DNA of 64,000 bases. Origin: Mesorhizobium sp. M2E.F.Ca.ET.219.01.1.1 (GTDB taxonomy: Bacteria; Pseudomonadota; Alphaproteobacteria; Rhizobiales; Rhizobiaceae). The notes below the pieces were generated by a model that was not told where the DNA came from, did not search any database, and saw only the letters and a program-made list of their open reading frames with translations. The stretch is taken from NCBI RefSeq assembly GCF_004016445.2, contig NZ_SADT02000004.1, forward strand, positions 62,001 to 126,000, read 5' to 3'. The position numbers were made by a program, and so were the translations under genes. Below are positions 45,101 to 53,128 of this stretch, in pieces (within the stretch, counting starts at the first letter, position 1; the number at the start of each line of letters is the position of its first letter).

Positions 45101-47758
45101 CAGCACATCTTCGCGGTGCGCCGCGACCTGATGGACGAGCCGACCTACAAGACCTTGCTGTCGGTCGCGCGAGTGGTTCTTCACACCCGCAACGGCACGA
45201 TCTTCGACCAGCTCGAACGCGCCGAGACGGCGGCGCTGCAGGCCCGCGATGCCTTGCTGCAGGCGGAGGGCGGCTCGCCGCGCGAACCCAGCCCGCCGCT
45301 GCCCCTGCCAGTGCCGGCAAGCCGGGCTGGAGCCGACATTGCAGCCGACGGCCGAGGCCTCAGCCTCTGGAACGGCTTTGGCGGCTTCGATGGCGATGGC
45401 CGCCACTATGTCACGCGGCTGACCGGACGGCGCTCGACGCCGCAGCCCTGGATCAACGTCATCTCCAACGCGTCCTTCGGCTTCCACGTCTCGGCCGAGG
45501 GCGCCGGCTTCACCTGGAGCCGCAACAGCCGCGACTACCAGCTGACGCCATGGTCTAACGACCCGGTGTCGAACCGGCCCGGCGAGGGCTTCTATGTCTT
45601 CGACCACGCCAGCGGCAAGGCGTTCTCGCCGATGGCGGCGACGGTACGCGATCCGTCGATGACCTATGAGACCTGGCACGGCCAGGGCTTCTCGACCTTC
45701 CGCTCCAAGCGCGGCCCATTGTCGATGGACCTGACCCAGGTGGTGGATCCCGTCGATCCGGTGAAGATCAGCCGGTTGCGCATCCAGAATTCCGGATCCG
45801 TGCCGGCGCGGCTGCGGGTCTATGCCTATGCCGAATGGGTGCTGGGCGGCCACCGCTCGCGCACGGCGGCGACCATCGTGCCTTCGCGCGATGCGGCGAC
45901 GGGCGCGCTTCTGGCGCAGAACCCCTATGGCCTCGACTTCGGCGAGCGCGTCGCCTTCCTGGGCGCAAGCCACCCCATCCATTCGGTTACCGCCGACCGC
46001 TCCGAGTTCATCGGCAGGCACGGCACGACCGAATATCCGCAAGCCGTGCTCGGCGGTTTGGCGCTCTCAGGTCGCATCGAGGCAGGCGACGACCCTTGTG
46101 CGGTCGTCGCAAGCGACATCGACATTCCCGCCGGCGGCGACGTCACGCTGTCCTGGCTGCTTGGCGACGCGGCCACGCCCGCAGAGGCAAGCGCGCTGGT
46201 GCAGACCCATCGCGGCAAGGATTTCGACCAGCGCCTCGCCGACAATGAAAAGGCCTGGCGCGGCTTCCTCGACACCATCCAGGTCGAGACGCCGGACGAG
46301 GCGATGAACGCCATGGTCAACCACTGGCTCCCCTACCAGAGCCTGGCCTGCCGCATCCGCGCGCGCTCGGCCTTCTATCAGGCCAGCGGCGCCTTCGGCT
46401 TCCGCGACCAGTTGCAGGACACGTTGGCGCTTCTGGCGCACGATCCGAAGCTGGCACGCGACCAGATCCTCAATGCGGCGCGCCGGCAATTCCCGGAGGG
46501 CGACGTGCAGCACTGGTGGCTGCCGCGCACCGATGCCGGGGTGCGCACCATGATCTCGGACGACGTCGTCTGGCTGGCGCATGCGACGGCCCGCTACATC
46601 GAGGTGACCGGCGACGCCGCGATCCTCAAGGAGCAGTTGCCCTTCATCGACGGGCAGCAGCTCGGCGAAGGCGAGCATGACGCCTTCTTCACGCCCGAGA
46701 TCACCAAGAACACAGCGTCGCTCTATGATCACTGCGCGCGGGCGCTGGATCTCGCGATCAGGCGCAGCAGCCCTGCCGGCCTGCCGCTCATCCTCGGCGG
46801 CGACTGGAACGACGGCATGAACCGTGTCGGCGAAGGCGGCAAGGGCGAGAGCGTGTGGCTGGGCTGGTTCCTCCTGAAGACGCTCACCGACTTCGCGCCC
46901 GTCGCCAAGGGGCAGGGCGACACCAAGCGGGCGCAGGCGTGGACAAAGCACGCGGACGCGCTGAAGCGGGCGCTGGAGAATACTGCCTGGGACGGCCAGT
47001 GGTACCGGCGCGGCAGTTTCGACGACGGCACGCCGCTCGGCTCGCACAATTCGGACGAGTGCAAGATCGACTCCATCGCCCAGTCCTGGAGCGTGCTGTC
47101 GGGCGAGGGCGATCCTGCCCGCTCGACGACGGCCATGGAGCAGGCGACCGAGTTGCTGGTCGATGACGACCTCAAGATCGTCAAGCTGTTCACGCCGCCC
47201 TTCTCGAAAAGCGAGAAGGACCCCGGCTATATCAGGAGCTACCCGCCGGGCGTGCGCGAGAATGGTGGCCAGTACACTCATGCCGCCACCTGGTTCGTGA
47301 TCGCGCTCGCCGAAATGGGCCGCACCGACGAGGCCTATCGCTGTTTCTCGATGCTGAACCCGGTCAACCATGCCTCGGACGAGGCGGCTGCCGAACACTA
47401 CCGTGTCGAGCCTTATGTCGTGGCAGCTGACATCTATGCCGGCGAAGGCAAGGGCGGCCGCGGCGGCTGGACCTGGTATACGGGCTCGGCCGGCTGGCTT
47501 TACCGCGCCGCGGTGGAAGGCATCCTCGGCATCGAGCGGCGCGGCAAGGAGATCACGTTTAGGCCGAAGCTGCCCGGGCACTGGGACGGCTACGCCGCGA
47601 CGCTCAAGATGTTCGGCGGTGAAATCAAGCTTCGCGTCATCCGCGACAAAAAGACCAAGTCGATCTCGCTAGAAGTCGATGGTTCTAAGAAAAGATCGGC
47701 CTCTTTCGAGCCGAAAGCCGGCGGCAAGACCGAGGTCGTCGTCAGGATACCTGCGTAA
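39179..47758 (+). CDS. ndvB: Cyclic beta-1,2-glucan synthase
   Basis: A 2859-residue inner-membrane synthase that makes, lengthens and closes cyclic beta-1,2-glucans from UDP-glucose, needed for osmoadaptation and nodule invasion. About six membrane helices lie between residues 408 and 985. The GT84 glycosyltransferase region spans roughly 490-800, with DADTRT near 633 and RWARGDWQ near 782. A glycoamylase-like domain (SWSGSMFEYLMPP near 1347) follows, then two beta-sandwich parts (from about 1570 and 2060) and a GH94 phosphorylase catalytic domain with GGDWNDG at 2540. Length and domain order are those of rhizobial NdvB. It is followed by ndvA. Confidence 0.98.
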   Translation: MNIQTNPNKIEQTSAGFPSVTEAPIRSNFLPEDRLRALGVALAKGEVKDLFGLAPFEFQARIRDSAKKILEVYRSTNAAQAKGETITPAAQWLLDNNYLVEETIFQVKRDLPRRFYRQLPTLTLGDGTVLPRAFVVAWSYVEHSDSSVSATMFKAIVEGFQSVEPMKIGELWALPSLLRFVLIENLRRIAVRVDRTRQMRHIANEVADRVLATDDNADRTRILSHYSAHAQDTTFATQLLYRLRDGSQNAGRALEWLEGELEKTGSDAEEIIISEHQTLSSGNVTTGNIIRGLRLINDVDWTVWFEGVSRIDTLLREKTDFADLDFFSRDQYRTAIEQLARRSELSEYRVAEKAIELAGHTPGVTDASGVPETADPDVHTDVGFFLVGPRRQELERAIGYRPPFYVTFKRAFASAGWLGIVVPVFLLTALLLVLSGRALANLGLSVESITLMLALFAVPASEGALAFFNTVVALFLKPTRLVGYDYNKHGIPAEARTLVVVPSLIGSRDDVEENIRNIEVHHLANTAEEIHFALLSDWPDSKTEIDAADIEILQYARDEIARLNARYPSEGSPRFYLLHRRRLYNQAQGCWMGWERKRGKLHELNLLLRGDSDTTFLPLDVPLPEKVVYVMTLDADTRTTRDAVSSLVGKLAHPLNRPHFDPVKRLVSAGYTILQPRITASLTSGDDASFFQRVFSANRGLDPYVFAVSDVYQDVFGDGSFTGKGLYHVDAFEAALKNRIDENTILSHDLLEGALSRAALVTDVELVEDYPTRYSVDASRHHRWARGDWQLLGYIFDPRSGVPALSRWKMVDNLRRSLTPIFWVMACVAGWTLLPFTQAAQWQALLILSLFMAPTFDIVNGILPKSGDQTPRGHFSALARDTVFGTALVALKVLLMAHLAWMMGDAIIRTIYRLFVSRQNLLEWRTASQAAKGGNDLGAYYGMMYGAVIIGVVGLAIPVLADSTGAFVAFFFAIFWIASPAVACWISRSAETEDRLRISSADIQVLRTFARRTWHYFETFVTPEQHHLPPDNFQESPAPVVAPRTSPTNIGVYLLSVVSARDFGWISLSDAITRIDATMTTIENMPRDRGHLYNWYDTTTLKPLYPLYISAVDSGNLAGHLVAVAASCAEWAEAPSVHLQGDFEGIIDTVTILDESLDELPDDRRQLRPLRQRLADRLDGMRRAVATIKAQPEMASIRTINLAVLAGEIRKLATAIHTEAASPKSDVIADWAERLEATCEAHVHDSHNDESAVAALRAKLLALRERCRRYAFEMDFSFLMRQERKLLSIGYRVEDRQLDESCYDLLASEARLTSLFAIAKGDLPTEHWFRLGRPIVEIGFQGALMSWSGSMFEYLMPPLVMKEPQGSILNQTSKLIIKRQIQYARSKNVPWGISEAAYNARDRELTYQYTNFGVPGLGLKRGLGQNTVIAPYATILAAQFSPREAVQNLRRLRSIGALGRHGFYDAVDFTPQRVPEGTDHAVVQNYMAHHSGMSIAAVADAIFEGRLRERFHSDPVIESAELLLQEKAPRDIPTATVRTEADERSKDETETESPDSRVVLDPIKALRATNVMSNGRYSVMVTATGSGYSRFGELAVTRWQPDPSEDRLGSYIFLRDTATGDWWSATAEPKRAEGERVQTLFADDKASFTKSVGSLRSEVECIVISEGNGEGRRVTLYNDGATDRHIEVTSFAELVLGNEASDNAHPAFSKMFVETEIAANNGAIFATRRKRDKNDPDLTMVHFVTDPSGPSRDAEAETDRRAFIGRGRTIADAVAFDPGVRLSGSQGFTLDPVAALRRQVRVPANKKISLTFWTAVGANRGELDEAIARLDHQESFARQAMLAWTRSQVQTRHLGLSLTDAANVQKLARYLIYPDPFLRLPAESIASGLGRQSSLWPTSISGDFPIFLVRIGDVADLEIVAQALRFQEYMRARGMMIDFVVVNEQASSYVQDLQRAVETLCENSRLRGRELGPRQHIFAVRRDLMDEPTYKTLLSVARVVLHTRNGTIFDQLERAETAALQARDALLQAEGGSPREPSPPLPLPVPASRAGADIAADGRGLSLWNGFGGFDGDGRHYVTRLTGRRSTPQPWINVISNASFGFHVSAEGAGFTWSRNSRDYQLTPWSNDPVSNRPGEGFYVFDHASGKAFSPMAATVRDPSMTYETWHGQGFSTFRSKRGPLSMDLTQVVDPVDPVKISRLRIQNSGSVPARLRVYAYAEWVLGGHRSRTAATIVPSRDAATGALLAQNPYGLDFGERVAFLGASHPIHSVTADRSEFIGRHGTTEYPQAVLGGLALSGRIEAGDDPCAVVASDIDIPAGGDVTLSWLLGDAATPAEASALVQTHRGKDFDQRLADNEKAWRGFLDTIQVETPDEAMNAMVNHWLPYQSLACRIRARSAFYQASGAFGFRDQLQDTLALLAHDPKLARDQILNAARRQFPEGDVQHWWLPRTDAGVRTMISDDVVWLAHATARYIEVTGDAAILKEQLPFIDGQQLGEGEHDAFFTPEITKNTASLYDHCARALDLAIRRSSPAGLPLILGGDWNDGMNRVGEGGKGESVWLGWFLLKTLTDFAPVAKGQGDTKRAQAWTKHADALKRALENTAWDGQWYRRGSFDDGTPLGSHNSDECKIDSIAQSWSVLSGEGDPARSTTAMEQATELLVDDDLKIVKLFTPPFSKSEKDPGYIRSYPPGVRENGGQYTHAATWFVIALAEMGRTDEAYRCFSMLNPVNHASDEAAAEHYRVEPYVVAADIYAGEGKGGRGGWTWYTGSAGWLYRAAVEGILGIERRGKEITFRPKLPGHWDGYAATLKMFGGEIKLRVIRDKKTKSISLEVDGSKKRSASFEPKAGGKTEVVVRIPA

Positions 47759-47777
47759 AATCAAAGGCTTGGCTGAT

Positions 47778-47807
47778 TGGCCGCGCGCTCTTCGGAGTGC
47801 GTGGCCA
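47778..47807 (+). terminator. Rho-independent terminator of ndvB
   Basis: A 13-bp stem (TGGCCGCGCGCTC pairing with GAGTGCGTGGCCA, two G-T pairs) closes on a TTCG tetraloop and is followed by TTTCGCTTTTTTA. It is 19 bases after the ndvB stop. ndvA is therefore likely to have its own promoter. Confidence 0.85.
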
Positions 47808-48132
47808 TTTCGCTTTTTTACTTGGCGGTGATGCCGGACATCGCGGCGTGCGATCTTTTAGCGCATGCTAACCAAGCGGCGGGTGATTAAAAATGTGGCA
47901 GCGGAGAGCAAGTGCCACTATTTTGCCGCAAGGCTGACATTTCACCTTTTATCTCAAACCGTTAGGTGATCACGTCAGATTTCGTACCGTCGTCATCTTT
48001 TGTTCGCAAAATGGGAACGGAAGGGATAGACGACGCATTGTTTCGCGACACATTAACCTGTACGTGTCAAAAAATGGTGCGGTGCACAATACCGGCATTG
48101 AGCACGGACAAGAGTTTGGCGGAGTAGCTGAA
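47808..48132. other. Leader and promoter region of ndvA
   Basis: This 325-base gap is AT-richer than its surroundings. It contains TTAGCGCATGCTAA (47858-47871), an inverted repeat GTGGCA/TGCCAC (47895-47918), and CACCT/AGGTG arms around 47945-47970. None matches a site I can name. A promoter for ndvA is expected here because of the strong terminator before it. Confidence 0.45.
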
Positions 48133-49902
48133 GTGTCACTTCTGCAGATCTACTTTAGAGCGCTGGGTTATCTGGCGGCCGACAAGAAGCGCGTCGCGCT
48201 GATTTGCGGCGCCAACGTCGCGCTCGCGGCGATCGCGATCCTCGAGCCGATCCTCTTGGGTCGGGTCATCGGTGCCATTTCCGAAAAAGGCGCGGTGTTC
48301 TCGACGCTCGCCGTCTGGGCCGCTCTGGGCGCCTTCAACGTCGTCGCCTTCGTGCTGGTGGCGCGCGGTGCCGACCGCTTCGCCCATGCCCGCCGCTCCG
48401 AAGTGCTGTGCCAGTCCTTCGAACGCGTGATCACCATGCCGCTCGCCTGGCACCACCAGCGCGGCACGTCCAATTCGCTGCACACGCTGCTGCGTGCCGT
48501 CGAGACCCTGTTCAGCCTCTGGCTCGAATTCATGCGCGTGCATCTGTCGACCGCCATCGCGCTGGTGCTGCTGGTGCCGACCGCGCTCGCCATGGACATC
48601 CGCATGTCGGTCGTGCTGCTCGGCCTCGGGGTGCTTTACGTCGGCATCGGCCGTATCGTCATGCGCCACACCAAGTCGGGGCAGACCGCCGTCGAGCGCC
48701 ATTACCACACCGTCTTTGCCCACGTGTCCGACAGCGTCAGCAATGTCGCCGTGCTGCAAAGCTACAACCGCATCGGCCATGAGACCGCGACGTTGAAGCG
48801 TTACGTCAAGGACCTGCTCGACGCGCAGAACCCTGTGCTCGACTGGTGGGCGATCGCCAATGCGCTGAACCGGCTGTCGTCGACCATCTCGATGATGATC
48901 GTGCTGTCGATCGGCGCCTATCTCGTCACCCGTGGCCAGCTCCGCGTCGGCGACGTCGTCGCCTTCACCGGTTTTGCCGGGATGCTGATCGCCCGTCTCG
49001 ACCAGATGTCGGCCTTCACCACCCAGATTTCCGAGGCCCGCGCCAAGCTCGAGGATTTCTACCGCCTTGAGGACTCTGCCGCCGAAGCCATCGAGCCGGA
49101 TGGCTTGCGCGAGCTCACCAACGTCACCGGCCATGTGCGCTTCGAGGACGTTAGCTTCGAGTTCGCCAATTCGGGCCACGGCATCGAGGACGTTTCGTTC
49201 GAGGTCCTGGCTGGCCAGACAGTCGCCATCGTCGGCCCGACCGGTGCCGGCAAGACGACGCTGATCAATCTCTTGCAGCGGGTCTTCACGCCGTCCAGCG
49301 GCCGTATCCTGATCGACGGCATCGACACCAAGACCGTGACCCGCAAGTCGCTGCGTCACTCGATCGCCACTGTCTTCCAGGACGCCGGCCTGCTCAACCG
49401 CTCGATCGAGGACAATATCCGCGTCGGCCGCGCCGATGCGAGCAATGATGAGGTGCACGCCGCCGCCAATGCCGCCGCCGCCCAGGACTTCATCCTGGCC
49501 AAGAGCAGCGGCTACGACACCGTCGTCGGCGAGCGCGGCGGCCAGCTCTCGGGCGGCGAGCGCCAGCGTATCGCCATCGCCCGCGCCGTGCTGAAGGATG
49601 CGCCGATCCTGGTGCTCGACGAGGCGACCAGCGCGCTCGACGTGGAGACCGAGGACCGCGTCAAGGAGGCGATTGACGAGCTGCGTCGCAACCGCACGAC
49701 CTTCATCATCGCCCACCGCCTGACCACGGTCCGCGACGCCGACCTCGTCGTCTTCATGGACAAGGGCAGGGTGGTCGAGATGGGCGGCTTCACCGAGCTG
49801 TCGCTGCGCAACGGCCGCTTCGCCGCCCTGCTGCGCGCCGGCGGCCTGCTCAACGACGAAGAGGTCCGCCGCCTCAGCCGTCCGGTGACGGAAGCGGCGT
49901 AA
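48133..49902 (+). CDS. ndvA: Cyclic beta-1,2-glucan exporter ABC protein
   Basis: A 589-residue half-transporter: an N-terminal six-helix membrane domain (about residues 15-300) and a C-terminal ATPase with Walker A GPTGAGKTT, signature LSGGERQR, Walker B ILVLDEATSALD and switch IIAHRLTTV. NdvA moves cyclic glucan to the periplasm. I chose the GTG at 48133, after GGAG, because the family begins SLLQIYFRALGYLA; the open frame runs on to 48064. It is next to ndvB, its functional partner. Confidence 0.95.
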   Translation: MSLLQIYFRALGYLAADKKRVALICGANVALAAIAILEPILLGRVIGAISEKGAVFSTLAVWAALGAFNVVAFVLVARGADRFAHARRSEVLCQSFERVITMPLAWHHQRGTSNSLHTLLRAVETLFSLWLEFMRVHLSTAIALVLLVPTALAMDIRMSVVLLGLGVLYVGIGRIVMRHTKSGQTAVERHYHTVFAHVSDSVSNVAVLQSYNRIGHETATLKRYVKDLLDAQNPVLDWWAIANALNRLSSTISMMIVLSIGAYLVTRGQLRVGDVVAFTGFAGMLIARLDQMSAFTTQISEARAKLEDFYRLEDSAAEAIEPDGLRELTNVTGHVRFEDVSFEFANSGHGIEDVSFEVLAGQTVAIVGPTGAGKTTLINLLQRVFTPSSGRILIDGIDTKTVTRKSLRHSIATVFQDAGLLNRSIEDNIRVGRADASNDEVHAAANAAAAQDFILAKSSGYDTVVGERGGQLSGGERQRIAIARAVLKDAPILVLDEATSALDVETEDRVKEAIDELRRNRTTFIIAHRLTTVRDADLVVFMDKGRVVEMGGFTELSLRNGRFAALLRAGGLLNDEEVRRLSRPVTEAA

Positions 49903-49912
49903 TCCTAGAATT

Positions 49913-50052
49913 CCCCCTTCCCCCCTTGTGGGGAAGGTGTCGCCGAAGGCGCGGGGTGCTCCAGGGAAAGCCAGCGTCTCACTCCGCTGGAACACCCCTC
50001 ATACGTCTCGGCGCTACGCGCCGATCCACCTTCTCCCACAAGGGGAGAAGGA
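49913..50052. repeat. Rhizobial palindromic intergenic repeat
   Basis: Outer arms at 49916-49939 (CCTTCCCCCCTTGTGGGGAA...) and 50027-50051 form an inverted repeat, each arm also being a hairpin by itself. An inner pair GGGGTGCTCCAG and CTGGAACACCCC (11 of 12) lies between them. It starts 10 bases after ndvA and may end its transcript. The CCCCCTTGTGGGG core is shared with the outer end of the element at 30461. Confidence 0.82.
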
Positions 50053-50110
50053 AAAGCCTGCGACATCCGTCCAATTGCCCCTGACCTCACGCCGGTCTAT
50101 TTAGATCGCC

Positions 50111-50869
50111 ATGAGCGACACGACCTCACGCTTTTCCGGCTGGATCGATCTCGCCAACCCGACGCGCTTCGTCGGGCTGGCCGACAAGGTCATTCCGTGG
50201 CTGGCGGCGGTCGCGGCGATTCTGCTTGGCGTGGGCCTCTATATGAGCTTCACCGCGCCGGAGGATTTCCAGCAGGGCATCACCGTGCGCATCATGTATA
50301 TCCACGTTCCCTTCGCGTGGCTCGCCATGATGTGCTACACGATCATGGCGATCTCGGCATTGGGCACGCTGGTCTGGCGCCATCCGCTGGCCGATGTCGC
50401 GCTGAAATCGGCGGCCCCGATCGGCGCCACCTTCACCGCGCTCGCGCTGGTTACCGGCTCCATCTGGGGCAAGCCGATGTGGGGCACCTGGTGGGTGTGG
50501 GATGCGCGGCTGACCTCTGTCTTCGTGCTTTTCCTGATGTATCTCGGCATCATCGCGCTGACCCGCGCGCTGGATGACGCCGGCCGTGCCGCCTGGGCCG
50601 CCGCCATCATCACGCTGGTCGGCTTCATCAACATCCCGATCATCAAATTTTCGGTCGACTGGTGGAACACGCTGCACCAGCCAGCCTCCGTCTTCCGCCT
50701 CGGCGGCCCGACCATCGACCCCTCGATGCTGTGGCCGCTCGCCGTCATGGCGCTGGGTTTCACCGTGCTGTTTTTCGCCCTGCATCTGATGGCGATGCGC
50801 ACCGAGATTTTCAGGCGGCGGGTGACCGCGATGCGGAGAGTGGCGGCAAGGCAGGCGGAGCGGCAGTAG
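50111..50869 (+). CDS. ccmC: Heme exporter protein CcmC
   Basis: A 252-residue membrane protein for cytochrome c maturation, which delivers heme to CcmE. It has six membrane helices, the tryptophan-rich WGTWWVWDARLTS loop and periplasmic histidines (YIHVPFAW and TLHQPAS) expected to hold heme. In most rhizobia it sits in a ccmABCD run, but here neither ccmB nor ccmD is beside it: ndvA is upstream and a convergent gene begins three bases downstream. Confidence 0.94.
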   Translation: MSDTTSRFSGWIDLANPTRFVGLADKVIPWLAAVAAILLGVGLYMSFTAPEDFQQGITVRIMYIHVPFAWLAMMCYTIMAISALGTLVWRHPLADVALKSAAPIGATFTALALVTGSIWGKPMWGTWWVWDARLTSVFVLFLMYLGIIALTRALDDAGRAAWAAAIITLVGFINIPIIKFSVDWWNTLHQPASVFRLGGPTIDPSMLWPLAVMALGFTVLFFALHLMAMRTEIFRRRVTAMRRVAARQAERQ

Positions 50870-50872
50870 GGC

Positions 50873-51943
50873 TCACCCCATCTTCCCGCGCGCCGCCACC
50901 GGCAGCGTCTCCAGCACCTTGTCGCCGTCGATCAGATGCACCTGATCGAACAAATTCGTCACCACGCAGCAATGGTCGGGAACGACGCGCACGCGTTCGC
51001 CGATGCGCAAGGCGGCGCCGTCTGACAGCGTGACCGTGCCATGCTCCTCGCTTAAGCCCGTGACTCGTGCGCCAGGCACGCCCAGCAACTCGCCGAATTC
51101 GGGGAGCCCGAGCGTGTCGGAGGACAGCGCCTTGCTGCCTGAGTCGAGGATGGCGCGGGTCGGCGTCGGGTGGCTGACCACGGTGGCAAGCACCGTCAGC
51201 GCGCAGTCGTCCAGCGTACCCACGCCTTTGGCGACCTGGTAGCGGTCGAGATAGATATACGTGCCGGGCCGGTATTCGGTGACGATGCTGTTCTCGCCGG
51301 AGCGCCACATATCCGGCGTGCCGCCGCTGGAGACGCGCGGGCATTCGAGGCCTGCCGCGGCAAGCGCGTCGTGCGCGCTTTTCAGCCAGGCCTCGGCCTC
51401 TGCCGCGCGGCCGGCCGCCGGATAGGTCATCAGCCCGCCGAAGGCGAGGCCCTTGGCCTGGTCGATCACCTTCGCCAGCGCCACCGCTTCGGCCGGGGTC
51501 TGCACGCCACAGCGGCCCATGCCGGTGTCGCACTCGACCAGCACCTGCAGCGGATGGCCGGCATCGGTAAAGGTGGCGGCAAGGCCTTCCAGCGTCTCAT
51601 GGCTGTCCGCCGTCACCGACAGCGTGACGCGGCCATGCAGGGCCTTGAGCCGCTCCAGCTTGGCGCGGCCGAGTATGTTGTAGGGCAGAAAAATATCTTC
51701 AAGCCCGGCATCGGCCATCACTTCGGCCTCGCCAATCTTCTGGCAGGTGATGCCGACGGCGCCGGCCGCGACCTGCTTCTTCGCCCAATAGGGCAGCTTG
51801 TGCGTCTTGATGTGCGGCCGCAGCTTCAGCCCGTGGGCGTCCGCATGCGCCTGTGCCTTTTTGATGTTGGCTTCCGCGCGGGCCGCGTCGATCAGGATCG
51901 CCGGCGTGTCGAGGTCGTCAATGCTTGGCATGAAAGTCACCAT
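50873..51943 (-). CDS. D-threonine aldolase / D-serine dehydratase-like PLP enzyme (DSD1 family)
   Basis: A 356-residue alanine racemase-fold PLP enzyme. The cofactor lysine is in LRPHIKTHKLPYWAKKQ, and the C-terminal metal site is VPDHCCVVTNL (His and Cys). Members split D-threonine to glycine and acetaldehyde or dehydrate D-serine. The start at 51943 has GGAGA upstream; an internal ATG 12 bases on is possible. It converges with ccmC and is divergent from the isomerase gene. Confidence 0.87.
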   Translation of the reverse strand: MVTFMPSIDDLDTPAILIDAARAEANIKKAQAHADAHGLKLRPHIKTHKLPYWAKKQVAAGAVGITCQKIGEAEVMADAGLEDIFLPYNILGRAKLERLKALHGRVTLSVTADSHETLEGLAATFTDAGHPLQVLVECDTGMGRCGVQTPAEAVALAKVIDQAKGLAFGGLMTYPAAGRAAEAEAWLKSAHDALAAAGLECPRVSSGGTPDMWRSGENSIVTEYRPGTYIYLDRYQVAKGVGTLDDCALTVLATVVSHPTPTRAILDSGSKALSSDTLGLPEFGELLGVPGARVTGLSEEHGTVTLSDGAALRIGERVRVVPDHCCVVTNLFDQVHLIDGDKVLETLPVAARGKMG

Positions 51944-52135
51944 TCAAGGCATGTCTCCCGAGATCCGGTTTCGGGAAAAAGACATGCGTAAAATCGGAAA
52001 GTCCGGTTGGGTTTATGGTCCCGATCCGGCCGGATGTCACGGGGCCAGAACAGCGGGTTTGCGTCGACAGCGGACCGGCATTGGGCTATTCGGAGGTCCG
52101 AATTTCAGCAAGGCATCGGCCGGAGGAGGTCCCCC

Positions 52136-52822
52136 ATGAAGCGCTCCAGGATCAACGAGATCATCCGCGAGGCCGACGCGTTTATCCGCTCCTTCGGCTA
52201 TATCATGCCGCCCTTCGCCTATTGGTCGCCGGACGAGATGAAGGCGCACAAGGCCGACTCCTCGGCGATCTTCACCTCGCGCCTCGGCTGGGACATCACC
52301 GACTACGGCCAGGAGAAGTTCGATGAGCTCGGCCTGTTCCTGTTCACCGTGCGCAATGGCCGCTACGAGGACATGAAGCTCGGCATGGGCATGCTCTATG
52401 CCGAGAAGATCATGATCTCGCGCAAGGACCAGCTCTCACCGATGCACCGCCACAACATCAAGGCCGAGGACATCATCAACCGCGGCGGCGGCAAGCTCGT
52501 GCTGGAGCTGTTCATGCATGACCGCGACGGCGGCATCGACCCGAAGGCCGAAGTTTCGGTACCGGTCGACGGCACTATCACCAGATTGCCGGCCGGCGGG
52601 CTGCTGAAGCTCGATCCCGGCCAGAGCGTGACGCTTCTGCCCGGCGTCTGGCACGCCTTCTGGGCCGAGGGCAAGGACGTGCTGATCGGCGAGGTTTCCA
52701 CCGTCAATGACGACCTCACCGACAACGTCTTCCGCGATCCGATCGGCCGCTTCTCCAACATCGACGAGGACGTCGCGCCGCTGCACCTGCTGGTGTCGGA
52801 CTACGAGAAGTGGGTGGGGTAG
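52136..52822 (+). CDS. D-lyxose isomerase family protein
   Basis: A 228-residue cupin-type sugar isomerase. Metal ligands are expected in SPMHRHNIKAEDIINRGGGKLVLELF (two His and a Glu) and GVWHAFW (His). The ATG at 52136 has CGGAGGAGG before it, which settles the start. D-lyxose isomerases turn D-lyxose into D-xylulose; some members prefer D-mannose. No sugar transporter or kinase is close, so the true substrate is open. Confidence 0.85.
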   Translation: MKRSRINEIIREADAFIRSFGYIMPPFAYWSPDEMKAHKADSSAIFTSRLGWDITDYGQEKFDELGLFLFTVRNGRYEDMKLGMGMLYAEKIMISRKDQLSPMHRHNIKAEDIINRGGGKLVLELFMHDRDGGIDPKAEVSVPVDGTITRLPAGGLLKLDPGQSVTLLPGVWHAFWAEGKDVLIGEVSTVNDDLTDNVFRDPIGRFSNIDEDVAPLHLLVSDYEKWVG

Positions 52823-52835
52823 GCAGCAGAGATCT

Positions 52836-53104
52836 CTATTTGGTCTGAAGTGCGCGCAGGCGACGCACTTCCGCGATCAGGCGGGGGATGTCCTGGCGTG
52901 CGGCGGCGATAAAATCCTGGTCTGCGACGGTCGCCCCGGACATTTCGATGTCCTCGCCGCGCTCTGCGCCGCTGCCGGTCTGGATGAAGTTTGATCCTCC
53001 ATCGAAATCCCGACCTTCGATCCAAGATTTCATGGGCCGGGCTGGGCCGCTGCCACTCGCGTTTCCATTTCCTGCAGTTCGAGTTCGGACAACGACGTTT
53101 TCAT
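52836..53104 (-). pseudogene. Small conserved hypothetical gene with one frameshift
   Basis: Two frames make one protein. A good start (ATG at 53104 after GAGG) reads KTSLSELELQEMETRVAAAQPGP and then meets a stop. In the next frame KSWIEGRDFDGGSNFIQTG leads to DFIAAARQDIPRLIAEVRRLRALQTK. The joint at CCCATGAAATC lacks one base; adding a G gives PGPWKSW, as in related small proteins of this type with an ARQDIPxLIAE ending. The intact product would be 89 residues. Alternatively the second frame alone (65 residues from 53033) is expressed. Function unknown. Confidence 0.68.
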
Positions 53105-53128
53105 TCTCAGCCTCGCTTAGCCGCCCCG

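Noticed and set aside
42173..46042. A 1289-codon open frame on the minus strand inside ndvB
   Set aside because: It is a GC-rich mirror of the ndvB coding sequence with low-complexity Arg/Ala/Gly content and no domain; ndvB on the plus strand is clearly real.
48136..49995. A 619-codon minus-strand open frame opposite ndvA
   Set aside because: It is a frame shadow of the ABC exporter and has no ribosome site or domain.
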